Source: Nitrosotalea sp.
GTDB lineage: Archaea; Thermoproteota; Nitrososphaeria; Nitrososphaerales; Nitrosopumilaceae
DNA length: 6,845 nt
Direction: 5' to 3'
Assembly (NCBI GenBank): GCA_022545805.1
Contig: JAKEIJ010000208.1
Span: forward strand, 1 to 6,845
The notes below the pieces were generated by a model. The model worked only from the letters and a program-made list of their open reading frames with translations. It had not been told where the DNA came from and did no database searches. Each line of letters opens with the position of its first letter. Within the stretch, counting starts at the first letter, position 1. Shown here piece by piece: positions 1 to 5,761 of the stretch. A program made the translations under genes and the position numbers.

Positions 1-1166
1 CAGGCGTAAAACCAAAGAAGATTAGAATACTTGATAGTACACTAAGAGAGGGAGAACAACACCCAGGTGTTACTTTTTCAAACAAGCAAAGAATCCAGAT
101 TGCATGGATGCTGGATTATTTCGGAGTTGATCAAATTGAGATATCACCTGTAGTATCACCTGATCACAAGGAAGCAACAAAAACAATCATCAAACAAGGA
201 CTAAAGGCAGACATTGTTGCACATGTTCGTGCATTAAAAGAAGATGTCGATGTTGCAATTGATTGTGATGCTACATGGATGGCAACCTATCTGGGAATCT
301 CTGAGATTCACATGAAGGACAAGTTAAGAATTACAAGAGAAGAAGCATTACGAAGATCAGTTGAGACCGTAGAATATGCTAAATCACATGGACTCAAGAT
401 GCGATTCACAGTAGAAGATGGCAGTAGAGCAGACCCAGAGTTTCTAATGCAGGTATGCAAAGCAATTTCTGAGGCAGGTGTGGACAGAATTAGCTTGCCT
501 GATACTGTTGGCATCATGAGACCCAATGGAATGTATAATTTTGTAAAATCAGTTCGTGAGGAAATAAAAACTCCACTTGATGTCCACTGTCACAACGACA
601 TAGGCCTTGCACTTGCAAATGCATTGGCAGGATGTGATGGTGGTGCAGATCAAATTCATACAACAATTGATGGGATTGGAGAGAGAACCGGAATACCTGC
701 ACTTGCAGAAACAGCAGTTGCCCTCACCTATCTTTACAAATCTCCAAATAACTTTAGACTAGACATGCTCATGGATCTCTCAAGATTAATTGAGCAATAT
801 ACCACAATTGTTCCCTATGATTCAAAGCCAATTGTAGGCCCTACTGCTTACAAGCACAAGGCTGGAACTCATTTGGCTGCAATTTTACGAAACCCAGCTG
901 CATACGAGCCAATAGAGCCAAAGGTAGTAGGAAATAGGAGAAGAATTGTCTTTGGAGAACTTGCCGGAAAGAACGGCGCAGCATATTTGATGTCTCTATT
1001 AGGCCTGGAACAAAATGAAGATCATGCAAAGTCTGTAGCAGCTGGCCTGAAGAACCTAAGGATGGGAGACTTGCTTGAGATACCACTTGATGACAGGCTC
1101 GAACGAAAGATAGTTAATTCCGAACAAGGTATGGAATTAATAGAGAAGAAAAAACAAGGAAAATAA
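1..1166 (+). CDS. lysS: Homocitrate synthase (5'-partial), first enzyme of LysW-dependent lysine biosynthesis
   Basis: Condenses 2-oxoglutarate with acetyl-CoA to homocitrate in the cytosol, the entry step of the alpha-aminoadipate lysine route. The reading frame is open from base 3, so the protein runs off the left edge and 387 residues are visible. The ATG at 108 is internal, because family motifs lie upstream of it. Visible residues 10-19 read LDSTLREGEQ, the catalytic and metal-binding opening of the DRE-TIM metallolyase superfamily. HCHND at about 195-199 supplies metal-binding histidines, followed by GIGERTGI (about 224-231) and HKAGTH (about 285-290), which are characteristic of homocitrate synthase. 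From memory, His74 in VAHVRAL aligns with the Thermus His near the 2-oxoglutarate/lysine site. The protein ends soon after the TIM barrel and linker, so the long C-terminal regulatory domain of 2-isopropylmalate synthases is absent. The lysW-lysX-lysK genes downstream argue for homocitrate synthase over isopropylmalate or citramalate synthase. Most likely only a few codons are missing. Confidence 0.9.
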   Translation, partial: GVKPKKIRILDSTLREGEQHPGVTFSNKQRIQIAWMLDYFGVDQIEISPVVSPDHKEATKTIIKQGLKADIVAHVRALKEDVDVAIDCDATWMATYLGISEIHMKDKLRITREEALRRSVETVEYAKSHGLKMRFTVEDGSRADPEFLMQVCKAISEAGVDRISLPDTVGIMRPNGMYNFVKSVREEIKTPLDVHCHNDIGLALANALAGCDGGADQIHTTIDGIGERTGIPALAETAVALTYLYKSPNNFRLDMLMDLSRLIEQYTTIVPYDSKPIVGPTAYKHKAGTHLAAILRNPAAYEPIEPKVVGNRRRIVFGELAGKNGAAYLMSLLGLEQNEDHAKSVAAGLKNLRMGDLLEIPLDDRLERKIVNSEQGMELIEKKKQGK

Positions 1167-1167
1167 T

Positions 1168-1332
1168 ATGAAATGTCTAGAATGTGATGCAAACATTAAC
1201 CCTCCAAAGGACTCGATGGAAGGAGAGATAGTAACCTGTCCTGACTGCGGTGCAAGTTTTGAGCTTGCCAAAGGATCCTCCGGCTTTGAGTTAAAACCAG
1301 CACAATCTGTTGGTGAGGACTGGGGCCAGTGA
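1168..1332 (+). CDS. lysW: LysW, amino-group carrier protein for lysine (and possibly arginine) biosynthesis
   Basis: A 54-residue acidic carrier protein, the usual length for LysW. In the known pathway the alpha-amino group of aminoadipate is attached to the gamma-carboxylate of the C-terminal Glu of LysW. The carrier then protects and presents the intermediate to LysZ, LysY, LysJ and LysK. The sequence shows two zinc-knuckle pairs, Cys3-x2-Cys6 and Cys24-x2-Cys27 (CPDCG), and the C-terminal signature GEDWG. It starts 1 nt after the upstream stop, with AAGGA at 1156-1160 as ribosome-binding site. Its TGA overlaps the GTG start of lysX. The oddity is the last codon, CAG: the protein ends EDWGQ, not EDWGE, so the residue normally used for attachment appears as an amide. 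In Sulfolobus one LysW serves both lysine and arginine synthesis; whether that holds here cannot be seen from this window. Identity is secure; function with a terminal Gln is open. Confidence 0.93.
   Translation: MKCLECDANINPPKDSMEGEIVTCPDCGASFELAKGSSGFELKPAQSVGEDWGQ
1312..1316 (+). promoter_or_regulatory. Shine-Dalgarno for lysX inside lysW
   Basis: GGTGA, complementary to the archaeal 16S 3' end, lies 12 nt before the GTG at 1329. It is embedded in the Gly-Glu codons of the LysW tail. It supports the GTG as the lysX start and suggests translational coupling between carrier and ligase. Confidence 0.45.
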
Positions 1333-2177
1333 GCTCCGGTTTATCGATTCTCTACGATACCATCCGGTGGGAAGAAAAAGCGCTCTTTGATGCCGCCAAG
1401 GAAAAAGGCATCAATGCAAAGATGGTAGACTGTAAGAATCTATCCATTAATTTAGATAAAAGCAAGGAGAATTATGGAACTGTAATACAAAGATGTGTCA
1501 GCTATTACCGTAGTCTACACTCTACTGCCGCACTAGAAGGAAAAGGAGTAAACATAATCAATTCTTTGAATACAAGCATCTTTGCAGGAAACAAATTATT
1601 TACTCACATGCTTTTGTTAAAAAAAGGAATACCCACACCATTTAGTGCAGTTGCATTTTCACAAGAATCAGCACTAGAGTTTCTTGACAAAAATGGATAC
1701 CCGATGGTGATAAAGCCAACTGTCGGTAGTTGGGGAAGAATGATTGCCATGTTAAAGGACAAGGAAGCTGCAGAGGCAATAATAGAAAGTAGAGAGAGTA
1801 TGTACCCAATTTACCAAGTGTATTACCTAGAAGAATTTGTTAACAGACCTCCACGTGATATCAGGGCAATTGTAATAGGAGACAAGGTAGTTGCAGCAAT
1901 TTATCGATATTCTGGAGACGACCAATGGAAGACTAACATGGCACTTGGCGGCAGGGCAGAGGAACTCAAAGTCACAAAAGAATTAGAAGACATTTGCATC
2001 AAGGCAAAAGAGGCAGTTCAAGGACAGATAGTTGGAGTAGATCTAATGGAAAGTAAGGAAAATGGCCTTGTTGTTCACGAGGTCAACAATACAACGGAAT
2101 ACAAAAATACTGTCAGAGTTACAGGCGTAAACATACCAGCAATGATGATTGATTACGCAATGAATCAAGGAAAGTAA
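1329..2177 (+). CDS. lysX: LysX, alpha-aminoadipate-LysW ligase (ATP-grasp)
   Basis: An ATP-dependent ligase that joins the alpha-amino group of alpha-aminoadipate to the C-terminal residue of LysW, with an acyl-phosphate intermediate. At 282 residues it matches the LysX/ArgX/RimK-like family. The start is GTG in a GTGA overlap with the lysW stop and gives MSSGLSILYDTIRWEEK, which aligns well with the family N-terminus (ILYDRIR in Thermus, from memory). ATP-grasp landmarks are Lys89 (GNK), VIKP at 127-130, the flexible-loop GSWGR at 133-137, LEEFV at 167-171, RDIRA at 176-180, and the metal and nucleotide residues Asp239 (VDLMES) and EVNNTTEYKN at 251-260. Beside a homocitrate synthase, lysine is the expected pathway. 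The paralogue ArgX ligates glutamate to the same carrier, and I cannot separate the two with certainty from motifs alone. RimK is less likely, given lysW immediately upstream. Confidence 0.9.
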   Translation: MSSGLSILYDTIRWEEKALFDAAKEKGINAKMVDCKNLSINLDKSKENYGTVIQRCVSYYRSLHSTAALEGKGVNIINSLNTSIFAGNKLFTHMLLLKKGIPTPFSAVAFSQESALEFLDKNGYPMVIKPTVGSWGRMIAMLKDKEAAEAIIESRESMYPIYQVYYLEEFVNRPPRDIRAIVIGDKVVAAIYRYSGDDQWKTNMALGGRAEELKVTKELEDICIKAKEAVQGQIVGVDLMESKENGLVVHEVNNTTEYKNTVRVTGVNIPAMMIDYAMNQGK

Positions 2178-2180
2178 GAA

Positions 2181-3320
2181 TTGGATTCGTCAGTAACTAG
2201 TACACCAAGATATTCAGTAAAAGTTCTAGAGAAGGCTCTAAGGCTCTATACACCTTCCCTATCAGAAAAACCACTTGCAGAGTTTCTAGCCGACAAATGT
2301 GACGATTTTGGATTTGAAGATATCAAAATAGACGATGTAGGAAATCTCATCGCTACAAAGGGATCTGGATATCCAAGAATAATGTTATGTGGTCACATGG
2401 ATACAGTTCCAGGAAAGATAAAGGTAAGAAACGAGAATGGGTTCATTTATGGAAGGGGTGCATCTGATGCCAAGGCACCTTTAATCTCAATGCTTCTTGC
2501 AGCAGCATCAATACAGAGCAACAACAACGGCACCATAACATTTGCAGCAGTAGTAGATGAAGAAGGAAATGCAACTGGAATCAAGAGCCTCGTAAAACAA
2601 AAGCCAGAGATAGATTATGCAGTGTTTGGAGAGCCAAGTGGAATTAAAAATATTACAATTGCATACAAGGGAAGAATTGCAATAAACTTGAGAGTAAACG
2701 TAGGCGATAGCGCTCATGCCAGTGCACCATGGCTTGCAAAGAATGCAATTGAGGAATCATATGTATTTACAAACGCATTAAAAAAATCCCTAGAGCAAAA
2801 TCAAGAAGGTCTGGCAAAAAGCATGATGCTCACATCATCTTTAACTGAGATCAAAGGAGGTACAAGTCACAATGTCACACCACTAGAGTGTGATGCAATA
2901 ATGGATATCAGAATCCCAGTAAACATGAATTGTAAAATGGTTGGAGAAAGAATTGCAACTACAGTTCAAGAGATTGCAAAAAAACAAGGTGTCAATGCAT
3001 TTTATTCAGTAATAGATGAAACAGAACCGTTTGAGGCTCCACATAGCTCCCCACTTGTGAGAGCACTCACATTGGGCATAATGGATGTAGAAAAAGCAAG
3101 ACCACAGTTGATTCGAAAGACAGGAACTGGAGACATGAACATCATAGGAAACTCATTGAATATCCCAGTGGTAACATATGGTCCAGGAGATCCACATGCA
3201 TCACATACAATTGATGAAAGAGTTTCAACAGATGAATTTCTAAGAAGTATTGAAGTCTTTAAGAGAATGTTGTCTCACCTTAGAAGACTGCACGAGTTCA
3301 AAAATCCATCAAAATCCTAA
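2181..3320 (+). CDS. lysK: LysK, LysW-lysine (or LysW-ornithine) hydrolase, M20 family
   Basis: A zinc metallohydrolase that releases lysine from LysW-gamma-lysine at the end of the pathway. The family member can also release ornithine in archaea that share LysW with arginine synthesis. The M20/ArgE/DapE fold shows its metal site: GHMDT with His72 and Asp74, Asp96 in GRGASDAK, catalytic Glu127 and ligand Glu128 in VVDEEGN, Glu151 in FGEPS, and His342 in the terminal ASHTIDE. His179 in GDSAHAS is the dimerisation-domain histidine that completes the active site in M20 enzymes. The length, 379 residues, is normal to slightly long. The start is TTG, 3 nt after the lysX stop, with AAGGA at 2167-2171. 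No in-frame ATG occurs until after residue 60, inside the conserved fold, so TTG is favoured. It is the last gene of the visible operon. By sequence alone ArgE or DapE would be alternatives; context decides for LysK. Confidence 0.88.
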   Translation: MDSSVTSTPRYSVKVLEKALRLYTPSLSEKPLAEFLADKCDDFGFEDIKIDDVGNLIATKGSGYPRIMLCGHMDTVPGKIKVRNENGFIYGRGASDAKAPLISMLLAAASIQSNNNGTITFAAVVDEEGNATGIKSLVKQKPEIDYAVFGEPSGIKNITIAYKGRIAINLRVNVGDSAHASAPWLAKNAIEESYVFTNALKKSLEQNQEGLAKSMMLTSSLTEIKGGTSHNVTPLECDAIMDIRIPVNMNCKMVGERIATTVQEIAKKQGVNAFYSVIDETEPFEAPHSSPLVRALTLGIMDVEKARPQLIRKTGTGDMNIIGNSLNIPVVTYGPGDPHASHTIDERVSTDEFLRSIEVFKRMLSHLRRLHEFKNPSKS

Positions 3321-3330
3321 AACGAAGCTC

Positions 3331-3350
3331 AAAATATAGAGCCGGTGGAG
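3331..3350 (+). promoter_or_regulatory. TATA-like box and Shine-Dalgarno-like stretch before dphB
   Basis: AAAATATA at 3331-3338 lies 23-30 nt before the dphB ATG, where an archaeal TATA box would put transcription start at or near the start codon. GGTGGAG at 3344-3350 also resembles an archaeal Shine-Dalgarno, with 10 nt to the ATG. The two readings conflict in part, since a leaderless transcript would lack the Shine-Dalgarno. Either a separate promoter or read-through from lysK is possible. Confidence 0.35.
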
Positions 3351-3357
3351 TTTTTTT
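3351..3357 (+). terminator. Possible T-run terminator after lysK
   Basis: Seven consecutive T residues lie 30 nt after the lysK stop and just before dphB. Archaeal RNA polymerase often terminates at oligo-T without a hairpin, and I see no stem here. The T7 could therefore end part of the lysine transcript, but it also lies within the proposed dphB 5' region, so this is a weak call. Confidence 0.25.
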
Positions 3358-3360
3358 ACA

Positions 3361-4407
3361 ATGTTATGGTTTGTAGGTCTTGGCATTTCAGGACTTGATG
3401 GAATAAGCGCAAACGCAATTCAGGTTTTAAAAAAAGCAGATATGACATATTTTGAGGTTTTTACTAGTCCAATAGGAAAATCAGAACTAGCAAAGATAAA
3501 GAAACTAGTCAAGGGAAAACTTACTGTTGCCCCCAGATGGATGGTGGAGGACGGTAAGGCAATTCTACTCCTTGCCAAAAAGAAAAATGTCGTACTGTTG
3601 GCTTATGGAGACCCATACGTAGCAACAACTCATGTGGAATTACGTACAAGGGCAGAACAAGACAAGATCAAAACAAAGACAATTCATGGCGCATCGGCAA
3701 TTACGTCTTTGATTGGAGAGTGTGGTCTACACCATTACAAGATTGGAAGACCAGTTACAATCATGAGAGAGAGTCCATCACTGAATACTGTATACTATAC
3801 AATTTATGAAAACATGGTAAAGGGAAGTCATAGTTTACTCATACTAGAATTTGATAATAGTTCCAACTTCTTTTTAGATCCAAAAGACGCTCTAGTCAGT
3901 TTGCTTGAAACCGAAAAGGGTCAGAAACGAAATGTGATTGACCAGTCCACATTTGCAATAGTGGCATCAAGAATTGGCGCCAAAAACCAAAAAATAATCG
4001 CAGGAAAGATATCAACGCTTATCAAAACAGACTTTGGTAAGCCACCACATACTATCATCATTCCAGGAAGATTGCATTTTACTGAGCATGATGCAATCAA
4101 AATATTTTCCCAATGTCTTGACGAGCCATTTGACAACTCATCAAAGATTCAAAAAATATCAGATCAGATGCTTTCAAAATACATTCCAAAAGCAAGAAAG
4201 GCATTAGAAGAAGTTGTAAAGATGTTCAAAGATGATCCTAGCTTAAATTCTGTAATAGAAAATGCCCAATTGTACATAGATGACGCTGAAAAGTTCCAAA
4301 AGGATGGACAGGAAGAACTTGCAGTGCTTAGTATCGGATACGCAGAGGGTCTAATGGATGCATTACGTCTATCAAAAGGAGTCGATCCTTGGGCACAGAG
4401 TTTATAG
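3361..4407 (+). CDS. dphB: Diphthine synthase with C-terminal DUF357-like domain
   Basis: An S-adenosylmethionine-dependent methyltransferase that acts on the modified histidine of translation elongation factor aEF2 on the way to diphthamide. Residues 1 to about 257 form the tetrapyrrole-methylase fold. They show FVGLGISGLDGI (4-15), YGDPYVATTH (82-91, SAM binding), HGAS (109-112), GLHHYKIGRP (122-131) and the archaeal C-terminal motif IIIPGRLHFTEHDA (232-245). Archaeal DphB is normally about 260-270 residues; this one has 348. The extra 85 or so residues are helical. Residues 298-340 (YIDDAEKF, then SIGYAEGLMDALRLSKG) closely resemble DUF357, an archaeal helical domain of unknown function. 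There is one continuous frame with no sign of a frameshift, so this is a real fusion unless the sequence is in error. The next gene, a cytidylyltransferase, lies 39 nt downstream and is probably co-transcribed. The methyltransferase call is firm; the DUF357 assignment is from pattern recognition. Confidence 0.9.
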   Translation: MLWFVGLGISGLDGISANAIQVLKKADMTYFEVFTSPIGKSELAKIKKLVKGKLTVAPRWMVEDGKAILLLAKKKNVVLLAYGDPYVATTHVELRTRAEQDKIKTKTIHGASAITSLIGECGLHHYKIGRPVTIMRESPSLNTVYYTIYENMVKGSHSLLILEFDNSSNFFLDPKDALVSLLETEKGQKRNVIDQSTFAIVASRIGAKNQKIIAGKISTLIKTDFGKPPHTIIIPGRLHFTEHDAIKIFSQCLDEPFDNSSKIQKISDQMLSKYIPKARKALEEVVKMFKDDPSLNSVIENAQLYIDDAEKFQKDGQEELAVLSIGYAEGLMDALRLSKGVDPWAQSL

Positions 4408-4446
4408 ATAAATCAAATTGTAATAGTTTCGCTCTAGTGATAATAT

Positions 4447-5064
4447 TTGGATGCGTTTGATAAAGAGATAATCACGGCCTTTTTTGTGGCAACACTTTCG
4501 GGGGATATCGCAATTGACATCATCCGAAAAAAGCTTGCCCTAAGCCCAGAGTATGTACAAGAGAGAATAGAAGATCTTGCAAAAAATGGGTTTATTGAAA
4601 GTAACAAAAAAACCCTCACCGACCTTGGAAGGAATTCTATACGAGTCGTACTTGCAGGAGGAGTTTTTGACATAATCCACCCAGGACATATTCACACTCT
4701 CAGAGCAGCAAAGGCTCTTGACAATGTTCTAGTTGTAGTGATTGCAACAGACAAGACTGCACAGAAGATGAAGAGTCGAATTCCACTTCATAACATGGAG
4801 CTTCGCAAAGACTTGGTTAGATCACTTTCAATGGTAGACTATGCCGTAGTTGGATACGAGGGGGACATATTCAAGTCAGTTGAACTCATCAAGCCAAATA
4901 TAATTGCATTAGGATATGATCAAGTTCATCAAGAGAAGTTCATAATAGATGGATGTAAAAAAATTGGAATTGACGTATCAATTGCAAGACTTCAGTCTCC
5001 AATACCAGACATCAAGAGCTCAAAAATAGAAAACGATTACGGCAAGTCAATTTACGGGATCTAG
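4447..5064 (+). CDS. ribL: Winged-helix/cytidylyltransferase fusion, probable archaeal FAD synthetase (RibL-like)
   Basis: Residues 66-195 are a nucleotidyltransferase domain of the GCT/RibL type: GGVFDIIHPGHIHTL (71-85) with the HxGH motif at 78-81, then IATDKT (99-104), LRKDLVRSLSMVDYAVVG (119-136), GYDQVHQEK (156-164) and SSKI (191-194), the ISSSK-like end motif. RibL transfers AMP to FMN to make FAD. The first 63 or so residues resemble a winged helix (LSPEYVQERIEDLAKNGFIES, then a wing closing with LTDLGR), which the short methanogen RibL lacks. The start is TTG: in-frame stops at 4438-4443 lie immediately upstream, and the next usable start, GTG at 4486, would cut into helix 1. No strong Shine-Dalgarno precedes it; AGTGA at 4436-4440 is the best match. 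The flavin role rests mainly on the convergent riboflavin kinase next door. A glycerol-3-phosphate, phosphopantetheine or other cytidylyl/adenylyl transferase cannot be excluded. Cys-rich C-terminal features of RibL are not evident; Cys170 is the only cysteine. Confidence 0.72.
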   Translation: MDAFDKEIITAFFVATLSGDIAIDIIRKKLALSPEYVQERIEDLAKNGFIESNKKTLTDLGRNSIRVVLAGGVFDIIHPGHIHTLRAAKALDNVLVVVIATDKTAQKMKSRIPLHNMELRKDLVRSLSMVDYAVVGYEGDIFKSVELIKPNIIALGYDQVHQEKFIIDGCKKIGIDVSIARLQSPIPDIKSSKIENDYGKSIYGI

Positions 5065-5069
5065 TCCCG
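5055..5069. repeat. Perfect hairpin over the shared stop codons of ribL and rbkR
   Basis: CGGGA (5055-5059) and TCCCG (5065-5069) are perfect inverted repeats around a 5-nt loop, TCTAG. The loop contains the palindrome CTAG at 5061-5064, which supplies TAG stops on both strands. A hairpin could form in either transcript. There is no strong T-run directly after it on either side, so an intrinsic-terminator role is uncertain. Confidence 0.5.
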
Positions 5070-5756
5070 CACAGGTTTTACGCTTATTGGAACTCGTATT
5101 GTAACTTTCGAGCCAGTTGAAAGTTTTGTTGCTTTTTTGATGTTCTCTTCTGAGATCAGCTCAATTATAGAATCATCGTGATGAGTTCGCTCAAGTAGTA
5201 TAAGTGCAGCACTTATGCCATTTATTTTTGCAGGATAGCACTTTACCCAACCATATGTTCTCTTGCCATCAGAGAAACCATCAACCAATATTGTGGTATA
5301 TGCATCAAGGGAACGTTTGGCCTCAATTGATTCCTTGTCTTTTAGTTTTACATTGAGTGTTCCAGGAAATGGGACATAGCCAAGTTTTGTCTTGAATTGT
5401 TTTGTGTATCCCTTCATTGACATGTAATATGCTCCTTCACCCATACCAGAGATTATTGTTCCACGAAATTCCAAATGAGCAGGAACTGATTCAAGGCTGG
5501 ATTTTAGTACAGATGATATCTTGATCATTTCAGAGTGGCCTTTTGTGGTTATTCTTACAGAGACCTTTTGTCCACTTCGTAGTCTTTCCACATATCCATT
5601 TGCCTCAAGTTCCATCAGATGCTTTGATGCAGCCTGCTGTGACTTGTTGATGCTTTTTCCAAGAGATGATGTGGTTATTGGGACAAAGTTATATCGTGCA
5701 CCTTTTGTAAAAAGTTCTGCAAGTGTGAGAATATGTTGAATCTTTAATTCTGACAT
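5061..5756 (-). CDS. rbkR: RbkR, CTP-dependent riboflavin kinase and transcriptional regulator
   Basis: Phosphorylates riboflavin to FMN using CTP (the archaeal RibK reaction) and probably represses riboflavin synthesis or uptake genes. RbkR was described as a bifunctional regulator in several archaeal lineages including Thaumarchaeota; its DNA binding is favoured by CTP and opposed by FMN. Residues 8-75 form the winged helix: SLGKSINKSQQAASKHLMEL (31-50) includes the recognition helix, ANGYVERL follows, and the wing runs to ITTKGHSEM. Residues 95-225 are the kinase: GTIISGMGEGAYYMS (99-113) with the glycine-rich CTP loop, GYVPFPGTLNVKL (126-138) with the metal and phosphate residues of the PGTLN motif, RTYGWVKCYPAKING (166-180) and ERTHHDDSIIELIS (189-202). 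The length, 231 aa, matches HTH-kinase fusions. The ATG lies 5 nt after the dnaG stop, so co-transcription with dnaG is likely. I found no clear operator palindrome just upstream. Confidence 0.93.
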   Translation of the reverse strand: MSELKIQHILTLAELFTKGARYNFVPITTSSLGKSINKSQQAASKHLMELEANGYVERLRSGQKVSVRITTKGHSEMIKISSVLKSSLESVPAHLEFRGTIISGMGEGAYYMSMKGYTKQFKTKLGYVPFPGTLNVKLKDKESIEAKRSLDAYTTILVDGFSDGKRTYGWVKCYPAKINGISAALILLERTHHDDSIIELISEENIKKATKLSTGSKVTIRVPISVKPVRD

Positions 5757-5761
5757 TAATT

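Noticed and set aside
108..1166. ATG at 108 as the true start of homocitrate synthase
   Set aside because: The frame stays open to base 3 and encodes the conserved LDSTLREGEQ active-site motif upstream, so the gene is cut by the window edge.
1342..1359. Inverted repeat TATCG/CGATA with an 8-nt loop near the start of lysX
   Set aside because: The five-bp arms lie inside conserved N-terminal codons (ILYDTI), and pairing does not extend outward. It is probably chance.
4434..4673. A minus-strand open frame opposite the start of the cytidylyltransferase
   Set aside because: There are no motifs or spacing logic, and it is antisense to the winged-helix and HxGH coding region.
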